Positions 24,273 through 31,949 of a stretch of DNA of 64,000 bases are shown here, in pieces. Positions within the stretch are counted from its first letter, which is position 1. Each line of letters begins with the position of its first letter. Below the pieces are notes generated by a model. The model had not been told where the DNA came from, searched no databases, and worked only from the letters and a program-made list of their open reading frames with translations. The position numbers and the translations under genes are program-made. Source of the DNA: Arthrobacter sp. Leaf337 (GTDB lineage Bacteria; Actinomycetota; Actinomycetes; Actinomycetales; Micrococcaceae); assembly GCF_001423745.1 (NCBI RefSeq), contig NZ_LMPC01000030.1, positions 62,500 to 126,499 of the forward strand, read 5' to 3'.

Positions 24273-25307
24273 CTATTCCTCCACGAATTCCGCTGCCAGA
24301 TGGATGTGGTTATCTGCCAGCCACACCGGGTTGAAAGCCTTGCTCAAATAGTTGCTGCCGGCGTCGGGCGCTATTGCCACCACCACCGAGCCATGCGGCG
24401 CGGCGCGCGCCACCCTCAGGGCGGCGGCCACGGCAAGCCCGGAAGAGGGCCCGAGGGACAGGCCCTCTTCGTTCAGCAGCCGGTGCTCCGTGGTGTACAC
24501 CTCGTTGTTCGGAACGCGGAGGAAGCGGTCCACGACGCTGCGGTCGAAAATTTTGGGCCACTCGGCTTCCGGCCAGGAGTTCCCCACGCCGTCCACCAGG
24601 ATCTCCCCGGGATGGCCCCCGCTGTACACCGAACCAACGGGATCCGCGGCGATCACCTCGACGTGGCCGCCGGTCTTTTCCTTCAGGTACCGGCCGTTGC
24701 CGCTGATGGTTCCGCCCGTGCCGATTCCGGCCACGAAATGGGTCACTTTCCCGGCCGTCTGCTGCCAGATCTCCGGCGCGGTCCCTTCGTAGTGGGCCCG
24801 CGGGTTTGCCGGGTTGTCGAACTGCTGGGGCCGCCAGGCGCCCGGGTTCTCGGCGGTGATCCGCGCTGCAACGGCCCGTGCGTTCTCCGGCGACTCCGAC
24901 GGCGCGGCCCAGTCCGTCACCACCACCCTGGCGCCGTAACGGTGCAGCGCGGCGAGTTTCTCGGATGAGATGGTATCCCCGGTGACCACCACCACAGGGT
25001 GCCCGGTCAATGCACCGATCAGCGCCAGCCCGATCCCGGTGTTCCCCGAGGTGCTCTCCACGATGGTTGCCCCCGGCCGGAGCTCACCGCTGCGCTCAGC
25101 CGCGCGGACCATGCTCAGGGCCGTCCGGTCCTTGATGGAGCCTCCCGGGTTATCCGATTCGAGCTTGACGTACACAGTGCTGCCGAGGCCTTTGGAGAGG
25201 ACATCCAGCGGCACCAGCGGCGTGTTTCCCACCTGCGCCAGGACAGCTGCGGCGTCCGCCGCAACATCAGCAGCCTGAACCGCGTGCCTGCCTGTCATGA
25301 TGCTCAT
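24273..25307 (-). CDS. Cysteine synthase / cystathionine beta-synthase-like PLP enzyme
   Basis: A 344-residue fold-type-II PLP enzyme. The PLP lysine is in GGSIKDRTAL, the phosphate/substrate loop is ESTSGNTG, and GTGGTISGNGRYLKE follows. There is no C-terminal CBS pair, so it resembles O-acetylserine sulfhydrylase or short cystathionine beta-synthases. The start (GGAAAGG before ATG 25307) overlaps the stop of the lyase homologue by four bases. As third gene of a monooxygenase-lyase-PLP operon it probably builds cysteine or another thiol amino acid from a sulfur species released by the first two enzymes. That pathway role is inference. Confidence 0.85.
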   Translation of the reverse strand: MSIMTGRHAVQAADVAADAAAVLAQVGNTPLVPLDVLSKGLGSTVYVKLESDNPGGSIKDRTALSMVRAAERSGELRPGATIVESTSGNTGIGLALIGALTGHPVVVVTGDTISSEKLAALHRYGARVVVTDWAAPSESPENARAVAARITAENPGAWRPQQFDNPANPRAHYEGTAPEIWQQTAGKVTHFVAGIGTGGTISGNGRYLKEKTGGHVEVIAADPVGSVYSGGHPGEILVDGVGNSWPEAEWPKIFDRSVVDRFLRVPNNEVYTTEHRLLNEEGLSLGPSSGLAVAAALRVARAAPHGSVVVAIAPDAGSNYLSKAFNPVWLADNHIHLAAEFVEE

Positions 25308-26899
25308 CGTTGCCTTTCCGTGCTGCCGGCTGGGCCGCCGTCGAATGCGGCGCCCAGGAAGCCGGCGCCTAGGAAGCCGTCCAGTTCTACGGAAGCCTGT
25401 TCTACGAGCGCTGCCGCCGGCAGATGCCGGGCCAGGAGGCCGGACAGACGGGCGACGACGGCGGCAGTCCCCTTTCCGAGCGGCCGCACGGCACGGGCTT
25501 CCGCCCCGCCCAGCAGGTACGCGGCGGTCAGAGCCTCGATCGCGAGCAACTTCCCGGCGGCGTCCACGGAACGCTCCAGCAACTGGAGGGCCAGCGGCGC
25601 CAGGGTGGAGTGGTCTTCGATGTCCGCGGAGAGCGTGGGCGCCCCCAGCGTGGCCGGCGCCGCGAGGACCTTGAGCTCGGACAGCAGGCCGGCCGCCGAA
25701 TACCAGAGCAGCCCGGGCAGTTCTTCGGGCTCCAGCGTGGCTCCGTTCCTGGCAGCCTCGAGGTGCCGCTGGCGGATCCGGCGCTGCGGCGGGTAAAGCT
25801 TGGCAATCCGGCGTTCGCTGCTGATCCCCAGATGGGCCAGCCCCAGGCGCAGCGCCTCGAATGCCAGGGCCAGCTGCATGGGCTGGAAGTTCCCTCCGGA
25901 CACCATCCGCCCGGAGCCGACGTCGGTGAGCGGGTTGTCGCCCCGGCCGTTGAGCTCCACCTCCAGGGCATCTTCCAGAGAAGTGACCTGCCACCGGACA
26001 GCACCGTGGGTCTGGGGCGCCGCCCGGAAGGACAGCGCGTCCTGCACGGAAACCTCCCGGGTGTGGTCCTCCAGCCAGCCGCCCTCCAGGAGCCTCAGCA
26101 CGTGGGCCGCCGTGACCGCCTGACCGTGCACGGCTTTGGCAGCCTGCACCGCTGGCGAAAACGGGCTGAGGTTGCCCCCGCCGTCATGCCTTGCCGTCGC
26201 CTCAAGCGACAGCGCGAGCGCCGTGTCGGCAAGGTCGGCGAGCCGCAGGATGCGGTGCAGCACCAGCGCGCCGACACCGATGGAATAGGAGTTGGAGCTG
26301 ACCAGGGCCAGGGCCTCGCCGGGCGCCAGTTCCAGCGGAGCCAGCCCGGCGTCGGCCAGCGCCTGCCCGCCGGGCACCAGCTGCCCGTCAGCGCTGACAG
26401 CCTGGCCCTCCCCGATGGCGACGGCGGCCACTGCGGCCAGGTGGGTGAGGTCGGCGGAACCTACGGATCCTTCGCGCGGGATGGCGGGGACCACACCCCG
26501 GTTGAGCATGTCAGCGTAGAAGCGGGCTGTTTCCGGCCGGACTCCGGAGCCGCCGCGGCTGAAGCCCACCAGCCGCGCCAGGATCACGGCCCGGACCTCG
26601 TCGGCGCCCAGCAGATCCCCGACGCCGCTGTTGTGGTACCGCACCACCTGCACCTGGTAGGCGAGGATCGACTTCTCTTCCACAGCGGTGTCCCGCCCGG
26701 AGCCCAGCAGCGTATTGAGGCCGTAGACGCGGTGGCCGGAATCGATGGCCTGCTCCACCACCTCGCGCGAGCGCCCGATCAGTTCCAGGGCGTCCGTGCT
26801 GAGGACGAACTTCACGGCCGGGTCAGCCGCGGCCTCGGCGATGTCCCTGGCGCGCAGGTGCGCCGTACCGATCAGGAAGTTTCCGCTGCCGTTGCCCAT
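25304..26899 (-). CDS. Aromatic-amino-acid-lyase homologue without MIO triad
   Basis: A 531-residue member of the HutH/PAL superfamily: VYGLNTLLGSGRD (57-70), ALSFRAAPQTHGAVR, ELNGRGDNPLTD, SGGNFQPMQLALAF and SSERRIAKLYPP. The position of the self-processing Ala-Ser-Gly (normally GSVGASGDL) reads GSVGSADL (144-151), one residue shorter and without ASG, so the electrophilic MIO ring should not form. Ergothionase, which eliminates trimethylamine from ergothioneine, is a known lyase of this fold without MIO. The gene lies four bases after the flavin monooxygenase and overlaps the PLP enzyme gene. A non-MIO elimination in a sulfur pathway is inferred. Confidence 0.8.
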   Translation of the reverse strand: MGNGSGNFLIGTAHLRARDIAEAAADPAVKFVLSTDALELIGRSREVVEQAIDSGHRVYGLNTLLGSGRDTAVEEKSILAYQVQVVRYHNSGVGDLLGADEVRAVILARLVGFSRGGSGVRPETARFYADMLNRGVVPAIPREGSVGSADLTHLAAVAAVAIGEGQAVSADGQLVPGGQALADAGLAPLELAPGEALALVSSNSYSIGVGALVLHRILRLADLADTALALSLEATARHDGGGNLSPFSPAVQAAKAVHGQAVTAAHVLRLLEGGWLEDHTREVSVQDALSFRAAPQTHGAVRWQVTSLEDALEVELNGRGDNPLTDVGSGRMVSGGNFQPMQLALAFEALRLGLAHLGISSERRIAKLYPPQRRIRQRHLEAARNGATLEPEELPGLLWYSAAGLLSELKVLAAPATLGAPTLSADIEDHSTLAPLALQLLERSVDAAGKLLAIEALTAAYLLGGAEARAVRPLGKGTAAVVARLSGLLARHLPAAALVEQASVELDGFLGAGFLGAAFDGGPAGSTERQR

Positions 26900-26903
26900 G
26901 GGA

Positions 26904-28232
26904 CTAGAAGTCCAGCAGGTTCCGGCGGAAGCCGCCGTCGCCATAGCTTGTCCGGAGCAGCCCGCGGCGCCGCAGCACGGGCGCCAGGCGGTCCAGCACC
27001 CCGTGAACGGTGGCCGGGTCCACGAAGCCGGAGAACAGGAACCCGTCCCCGCCCACCGTGGCCCCCATCTCCTCGAAGTAGTCCGCAATGTCCTCGGCGG
27101 TGCCGATGATGCTGTCCCCGGCGCCGCCGCTGCGCGCCTGCAGGAGCTGGCGCAGCGTGGAGCCGGGCGGACCGGCTTTGGCGAAATGATCCAGGGTGCC
27201 CTGGTTGCTGTTCGTGGTGAGTTCGGGGAGCGGGGCGTCGAGGTCGAACTGTTTGAAGTCGATGACGGAGAGATAGGAGATGGAGTTCAGCTGGCTGTCG
27301 ATGTCGCGCTGAGTGAGCCGGCGCCGCTGCTCCCGGAGTTCGTCCGCTTCTACCCGGGACCCAACCACGGTGGGTTTGAGGACGAACAGCACCTTGACGT
27401 CGTCGGGGTTCCTCCCTGCCGCTGCCGCCTCGGCCCGGATCGAGTCCCGGTAGGCCTTCATGCCGTCCGCACCCCTGGCCAGCGCGATGGCGACGTCCGC
27501 GTTCCCGCCCGCGAACGCCTTGCCGCGCGGGGATGCCCCTGCCTGCACCAGCACCGGTTCCTCGGGTAGCGGCGCGGTGTTCAGCGGTCCGCGGACCTTG
27601 AAGAACTCGCCGTCGTGGTTGATCGGGTGGACCTTCGTATGGTCCGCGAAGACGCCGGCGTCCGCGTCCTCCACAATGGCGCCCGGCTCCCAGCTGCGCC
27701 AGAGCTTGCGCACCACGTCCACGAATTCCTCTGCTTTCTCGTAGCGGAGGTCGTGCTCGATCTGCTGGTCCAGGCCGTAGTTCTGCGCGGCCAGGTCGCT
27801 GCCGGAGGTCACCACGTTCCAGCCCACCTGGCCGTTGGAGAAATGCTGCAGCGTGGCCAGCAGCCGTGCCGCGGTGAACGGCGGGTAGAAGGAGGCGCTG
27901 ACTGTGGGAACAATGCCCAGGTGTTCCGTGGCGGAGAGCAGGTACGGCACCAGTGCCAGCGGATCGTGCTTGGGCGCGAACGACGCCTGCGCCAGCGACA
28001 CCTCGGCGCTGCCGCCGTAGGTGTCCGGCACCGTGAGGGAGTCTTCGATGATGAACAGGTCCAGCCCGGCCCGCTCGAATTCGCGCACGGCATGCTGGTA
28101 CAGGGCGGGCTTTTTCCAGTCGTAGCCGATGCCGTAGCCGGGCGTGCCCCAGCCCTGGACGCCGAAGCCGTGACCCACAAACCAACCGAAGTGCAGCATG
28201 GGACTGACTGTATTCCCGTTCGATCCATTCAC
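26904..28232 (-). CDS. Flavin-dependent monooxygenase (NtaA/SnaA/DszA family)
   Basis: A 442-residue luciferase-like (LLM) oxidoreductase of the long NtaA/SnaA/DszA group. Characteristic stretches are FIIEDSLTVPDTYGG, HLGIVPTVSASFYPPFTAARLLATLQHFSNGQVGWNVVTS and PVLVQAGASPRGKAFA. Members use reduced flavin to cleave C-S or C-N bonds of chelators, sulfones and sulfonates. It is first in an operon with the MIO-less lyase (4-base gap) and the cysteine-synthase-like gene, and is divergent from a SAM-responsive metZ operon. Oxidative sulfur release is the natural inference; the substrate is unknown. Confidence 0.85.
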   Translation of the reverse strand: MNGSNGNTVSPMLHFGWFVGHGFGVQGWGTPGYGIGYDWKKPALYQHAVREFERAGLDLFIIEDSLTVPDTYGGSAEVSLAQASFAPKHDPLALVPYLLSATEHLGIVPTVSASFYPPFTAARLLATLQHFSNGQVGWNVVTSGSDLAAQNYGLDQQIEHDLRYEKAEEFVDVVRKLWRSWEPGAIVEDADAGVFADHTKVHPINHDGEFFKVRGPLNTAPLPEEPVLVQAGASPRGKAFAGGNADVAIALARGADGMKAYRDSIRAEAAAAGRNPDDVKVLFVLKPTVVGSRVEADELREQRRRLTQRDIDSQLNSISYLSVIDFKQFDLDAPLPELTTNSNQGTLDHFAKAGPPGSTLRQLLQARSGGAGDSIIGTAEDIADYFEEMGATVGGDGFLFSGFVDPATVHGVLDRLAPVLRRRGLLRTSYGDGGFRRNLLDF

Positions 28233-28384
28233 GGCTGCCTGATTTCATCCGGCGTTACAGCGGTTCATCTCCCGTCATTATCCTCCCGGCAGGGTCTTTT
28301 GTAACCGCAAGATGGGGTCACGCACGGGTCACTGGAAACAGGGGCAGCGCCGCTTTCAGCCGTGTCCCGTTACGGAAGATGACG

Positions 28385-28410
28385 ACGACGGCGGTGCGGG
28401 CCGCCGTCGT
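28385..28410. repeat. Perfect 10-bp inverted repeat in the divergent promoter region
   Basis: Arms ACGACGGCGG and CCGCCGTCGT flank TGCGGG. No T run follows on either strand, so a plain terminator is unlikely. It lies 18 bases upstream of the SAM-IV riboswitch and between two divergent sulfur operons, where a regulator could bind. Confidence 0.6.
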
Positions 28411-28428
28411 AAGTGTTACGTTTTTGGG

Positions 28429-28545
28429 GAGTAATGAGAACCGGTGCCAAGCCCTGACTGGCCGGTCGGCAACCCTCCTTCCACGGCGGGGTGCCTCAGG
28501 TGAATACTCGGCATATCGACCCATTCGAGCTGCAAGCGTGAGAGA
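28429..28545 (+). promoter_or_regulatory. SAM-IV riboswitch
   Basis: The sequence matches the actinobacterial SAM-IV aptamer. GAGTA (28429-28433) pairs with TACTC (28505-28509) as P1. The core words GGTGCCAAGCCC, CGGCAACCCTCC, CCACGGCGGGGTGCC and GGTGAA occur in the consensus order. A 3' extension that could form the class-specific pseudoknot runs to about 28545, just before the ribosome site GAAGGAG of the first gene. It should switch off the DUF1737-rhodanese-metZ operon when S-adenosylmethionine is abundant. The 325-base gap 28233-28557 also holds the divergent promoter of the monooxygenase operon. Confidence 0.88.
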
Positions 28546-28557
28546 AGGAGATCCGTC

Positions 28558-28884
28558 GTGTCTGACGCACCCGCCCCACTGGCTCCGGCCGCCGCCGGCC
28601 AGGAACAACCGGCCCAGGACCTGCCCCAGGAAAAGCTGGCCTACCGGCTCATCACCGGCCCCGACGACCGCTCCTTCTGCGAGCGCATCTCCGCAGCGCT
28701 GGCCGATGGTTATGTTTTGCACGGGAGCCCGGCGGCCACGTTCAACGGCACCAGCGTGATCGTGGCGCAGGCCGTGGTCCTGCCCGCAGCCATCGCCAGC
28801 TCGGACGCCGCGGTGGCAACCGCCGTGGACGAACTTGAGTTTGACCTCGACTTCCCCGGCGAAGGTTTCGAGGGCCACGCATGA
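28558..28884 (+). CDS. DUF1737 domain protein
   Basis: A 108-residue protein. Residues 1-25 are Ala/Pro-rich; residues 28-60 match DUF1737 (YRLITGPDDRSFCERISAALADGYVLHGSPAATFNG). The domain is small and of unknown function. The C-terminus is acidic (ELEFDLDFPGEGFEG). GTG 28558 follows GAAGGAG and is the first start after the SAM-IV riboswitch. It overlaps the rhodanese gene by four bases and so belongs to the metZ operon, perhaps as an accessory in sulfur transfer. Confidence 0.8.
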   Translation: MSDAPAPLAPAAAGQEQPAQDLPQEKLAYRLITGPDDRSFCERISAALADGYVLHGSPAATFNGTSVIVAQAVVLPAAIASSDAAVATAVDELEFDLDFPGEGFEGHA

Positions 28885-29291
28885 GCTACGCCGGAGACCT
28901 GAGCCCCCAGGACGCCTGGGCCAAGCTGGAACAGGGCGCAGTCCTGGTGGATGTCCGCACCGAAGGCGAGTGGGCCCACATCGGCATCCCGGACACGAAA
29001 GCCACCGAAAACGATCCCCTCTTCATCCAGTGGACCTTCCCCGGCGGCATCCCCAACCCGGATTTCATTCACCAGCTGAAGCAGCAGGCCCCGGAGGACA
29101 CCGGCGTCGAACTGGTGTTTCTCTGCCGTTCAGGCGTCCGCTCGGTCGCCGCGGCAATCGCCGCCACGCAGGCCGGCTTCACGGCCTACAACGTCCTCGA
29201 AGGCTTTGAAGGCGAACCGGACCGTTATGGCGAGCGCACCGTCAACGGCTGGAAGAACCGCGGACTACCCACCAACCTTGGAAAGAACTAA
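28881..29291 (+). CDS. Rhodanese-like sulfurtransferase of the metZ operon
   Basis: A 136-residue rhodanese: GAVLVDVRTEGEW at 19-31, an inserted loop with WTFPGGIPNPDF, and the active-site loop CRSGVRS with Cys82. Overlap with the DUF1737 gene (ATGA) and direct contact with metZ (stop followed immediately by GTG) show a single operon. A rhodanese beside metZ suggests that sulfane sulfur or sulfide is delivered to the sulfhydrylase, but this is inferred from gene order. Confidence 0.85.
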   Translation: MSYAGDLSPQDAWAKLEQGAVLVDVRTEGEWAHIGIPDTKATENDPLFIQWTFPGGIPNPDFIHQLKQQAPEDTGVELVFLCRSGVRSVAAAIAATQAGFTAYNVLEGFEGEPDRYGERTVNGWKNRGLPTNLGKN

Positions 29292-30500
29292 GTGACTTTC
29301 AATCCCGACGCCGCCGGCTGGAACCCCGACACCCAGGCTGTCCGCGGCGGCCTTGACCGCACCAACTTCCAGGAGACGGCCGAGCCGATCTTCCTCAACT
29401 CCGGCTTCGTGTATGAATCCGCGGCAGCCGCCGAACGCGCCTTCACCGGCGAAGACGAACGGTTCGTGTACTCCCGCTACGGCAACCCGTCGGTGGCGAC
29501 GTTCCAGGAGCGGCTCCGGCTGCTCGAGGGCACGGAGGCGTGCTTTGCGACGGCGTCCGGCATGTCCGCCGTCTTCACTGCCCTCGGTGCGCTGCTGGCC
29601 GCGGGAGACCGCGTGGTGGCTGCCCGCTCGCTGTTCGGCTCCTGCTTTGTGATCCTGAATGAGATCCTGCCCCGCTGGGGCGTGGAAACGGTGTTCGTGG
29701 ACGGCCCGGACCTGGAGCAATGGCGGGCCGCGTTGGCGGAGCCGACGACGGCGGTCTTCTTCGAGTCGCCGTCGAACCCGATGCAGGAAATCGTGGACAT
29801 CGCCGCGGTCAGCGAACTGGCCCACTCGGCCGGGGCGACGGTCGTCGTCGACAACGTCTTTGCCACTCCCCTGCTGCAGCGCTGCGGCGAGCTCGGCGCG
29901 GACGTGATTGTGTACTCCGGCACCAAGCACATTGACGGCCAGGGACGGGTGCTCGGCGGCGCCATCCTGGGCACCAAGGAGTTCATCGACGGCCCGGTCA
30001 AGCAGCTCATGCGCCACACCGGGCCTGCACTGTCCGCATTCAACGCCTGGGTGCTGACCAAGGGCCTGGAGACCATGGCCCTGCGCGTCAACCACTCCTC
30101 CGCCTCCGCGCTTCGCCTGGCCGGATGGCTGGAGGAGCAGCCGGCCGTCAGCTGGGTCAAATACCCGCTGCTGAAGTCGCACCCGCAGTACGAGCTGGCC
30201 GCCAAGCAGATGAAGGCCGGCGGCACCGTGCTCACGCTGGAGCTCTCGCCGTCGGCGGGCCGCACGGCGAAGGAGGCGGCCTTTGCGCTGCTGGACGCGC
30301 TGCGGATCATCGACATCTCCAACAACCTGGGCGATGCCAAGTCGCTCATCACCCACCCGGCCACCACGACGCACCGCGCCATGGGTCCGGAAGGCCGCGC
30401 GGCCATCGGGCTCAGCGACGGTGTGGTCCGGTTGTCGGTTGGGCTCGAGGATGTCGAGGACCTCATCCGCGACCTGGAGCAGGCGCTCAAGCAGATCTGA
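29292..30500 (+). CDS. metZ: O-succinylhomoserine sulfhydrylase
   Basis: A 402-residue Cys/Met-metabolism PLP enzyme. Visible hallmarks are SRYGNPSVATFQERL, TASGMSAVFTALGAL, FFESPSNPMQEIVDI and the PLP-lysine region VYSGTKHIDGQGRVLGGAI. The HIDGQGR context is typical of MetZ, which adds sulfide to O-succinyl- or O-acetylhomoserine to make homocysteine. GTG 29292 directly follows the TAA of the rhodanese gene. Control by the upstream SAM-IV riboswitch fits a methionine-pathway enzyme. Confidence 0.92.
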   Translation: MTFNPDAAGWNPDTQAVRGGLDRTNFQETAEPIFLNSGFVYESAAAAERAFTGEDERFVYSRYGNPSVATFQERLRLLEGTEACFATASGMSAVFTALGALLAAGDRVVAARSLFGSCFVILNEILPRWGVETVFVDGPDLEQWRAALAEPTTAVFFESPSNPMQEIVDIAAVSELAHSAGATVVVDNVFATPLLQRCGELGADVIVYSGTKHIDGQGRVLGGAILGTKEFIDGPVKQLMRHTGPALSAFNAWVLTKGLETMALRVNHSSASALRLAGWLEEQPAVSWVKYPLLKSHPQYELAAKQMKAGGTVLTLELSPSAGRTAKEAAFALLDALRIIDISNNLGDAKSLITHPATTTHRAMGPEGRAAIGLSDGVVRLSVGLEDVEDLIRDLEQALKQI

Positions 30501-30546
30501 CCCGGGGCTTCTGTGACCGCCGTGTCTGCAGTGCCATGATGAAGGC

Positions 30547-31071
30547 ATGCCCTTCTTTGGTGACATTGCCTATGGTGATCCCGGGCTGCCCCGGAACCGC
30601 ACCCAAGCCCAAGCCCAAGCCCGTACCCGGGCAGCCGCGGTGCTTCTGATGCTGGCAGCCGCGGCCACCGCAGTGTCGGGCTGCGGTTCGGCCGGAGCCT
30701 CAGAGCCGGGCAGTACGAGTGCGCCGGGGCCCCAAAGCACCTCCACGCCGTCGTCGCCGTCGTATCCGTCCTCGCCGCTTTCCACGTACGTGTCCCACGG
30801 GAGCGGAAGCGATTCTGCCCGGCTCAAGGGAACGCTCGTCCTGGACTCAGGATGCCTGTACGTTGAGGCGCCGAACGGGACTGACTGGATTCCCGCGTTT
30901 CCCGTCGACGAAGTCGAGTGGGAGGACGGCAAACTCCTCTATCAGGGGTCCAGCTACGGTGACGGGGATGAGATCCTCCTGGGCGGCAGTGCAGGCACTT
31001 CACTGAAGGGCGTGGCCAAGCCGGACTCGTGCCGGGATACCGACGTCTGGCAGGTGGGGCAGACGGACTGA
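30547..31071 (+). CDS. Putative lipoprotein, unknown
   Basis: A 174-residue protein. After a 28-residue Gln/Arg-rich N-terminus comes a hydrophobic stretch (AAAVLLMLAAAATAVSGC) ending in a lipobox with Cys48, so it is probably lipidated and exported. The unusually long N-region makes a later start possible, but none is evident. A Ser/Pro-rich linker follows, then a compact domain with two cysteines (DSGCLYVEAPNGTDWIPAFPV and KPDSCRDTDVW) that may form a disulfide. No family was recognised. It is downstream of metZ but separated by 46 bases. Confidence 0.65.
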   Translation: MPFFGDIAYGDPGLPRNRTQAQAQARTRAAAVLLMLAAAATAVSGCGSAGASEPGSTSAPGPQSTSTPSSPSYPSSPLSTYVSHGSGSDSARLKGTLVLDSGCLYVEAPNGTDWIPAFPVDEVEWEDGKLLYQGSSYGDGDEILLGGSAGTSLKGVAKPDSCRDTDVWQVGQTD

Positions 31072-31123
31072 ATCGCCGGCCGCAGGTGCAGAAGTACCGG
31101 GTCGGATTTCGGAGTAGGTCCGG

Positions 31124-31516
31124 CTAGCCCCAGAATGCGTCGCCTTTTGCTGTGTCCTGGAAGAACTCCCGCGCCTCGGTAATCTTGCCGTCAGCCACCC
31201 GGAATGCGATTGCGCCGTCCTGGTCCAGGGACCGGCCGCCGGTCTCTGCTCGGTTGTGCTGGACCGCAACGGTGTTGGTTTCCCCGCCGATGATCTCCTC
31301 AACGGTCACCTTCAGGTTGCCTCCGGAACGCGTTCCGAGCTCACCGAAATAGGCCAGGATGGCGTCGCGTCCCTCCTTCTTTCCGGACAGCACGCCGTCT
31401 CCGGCAACGTGCCAGACTGCGTCCTCCGCGAACATTTCGCCAAGGGTTGCCATATCGCCTGCACTGAATGCCTCGTATCCGCGCCGGACCAGTTCAACAT
31501 TCTCCTGGGTTCCCAT
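31124..31516 (-). CDS. SnoaL-like / NTF2-fold protein
   Basis: A 130-residue alpha+beta cone-barrel protein: ENVELVRRGYEAFSAGDMATLGEMFAEDAVWHVAGDGVLSG, GRDAILAYFGEL and the final strand KITEAREFFQDTAKGDAFWG. This is the usual SnoaL-like pattern. Members act as hydrolases, isomerases or ligand-binding proteins; no catalytic assignment is possible here. It converges with the lipoprotein gene and is followed upstream by a short Zn-site protein in the same direction. Confidence 0.8.
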   Translation of the reverse strand: MGTQENVELVRRGYEAFSAGDMATLGEMFAEDAVWHVAGDGVLSGKKEGRDAILAYFGELGTRSGGNLKVTVEEIIGGETNTVAVQHNRAETGGRSLDQDGAIAFRVADGKITEAREFFQDTAKGDAFWG

Positions 31517-31597
31517 TTCGGGTACCTTCCCGTCTTCGTCGTCGGGTAATTCTCGGACGGTTCAAGGCTATTCCCGCGGAATTTGATTGTCGATGAG

Positions 31598-31921
31598 TTA
31601 GGTGTCGAGCTCCCAGTGCAGGCGGATCGCTTCGGCGATGGGACCGGCCGCCACATCCACCGTGAAGGCCACAGGTGCGGTTCCGGTCTCTTCAATGACG
31701 GTGTCGTGGTAGACCCGGCCGCAGGCAGGGCACAGCGTGTAAAGGTCCTCATCCCCGGGCCAGGCCGCGAGTCCCTCCGGCACGGGAGTGCCCTCGCCGA
31801 GGTGGACGGGCATGCCTTCGGAGTTGGCCTGGATCAACCCCTCGTCGCTGACGGTGTTTCCGCAGACACAGGTGATGGTGGTGACATCATGGCCGGTGAC
31901 TGTGGCGAATTCGGTTTCCAT
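31598..31921 (-). CDS. Small putative zinc-binding protein
   Basis: A 107-residue protein with two Cys pairs: TCVCGN near residue 18 and CPACGRVYHD near residue 64. Together they could form a zinc ribbon. Between them lies an acidic stretch (GTPVPEGLAAWPGDEDLYTL). No family was recognised. The ATG at 31921 is internal to a longer open frame on the same strand; this start is chosen because the upstream part overlaps the ybdK gene in a different frame. It probably follows ybdK in the same transcript, with a 28-base gap. Confidence 0.65.
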   Translation of the reverse strand: METEFATVTGHDVTTITCVCGNTVSDEGLIQANSEGMPVHLGEGTPVPEGLAAWPGDEDLYTLCPACGRVYHDTVIEETGTAPVAFTVDVAAGPIAEAIRLHWELDT

Positions 31922-31949
31922 GGCGCGCTCCGGGGTAGTAGGAACCTGA

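Noticed and set aside
24273..25994. A 573-residue start for the cysteine-synthase-like protein
   Set aside because: The first 229 residues are Arg/Ala/Pro-rich and antisense-like, and they overlap the lyase gene in another frame. ATG 25307 with a good ribosome site gives the family length.
25304..27088. A 594-residue start for the lyase homologue
   Set aside because: The extra 63 residues are Trp/Ser/Cys-rich and overlap the monooxygenase gene. ATG 26899 follows that gene's stop by 4 bases.
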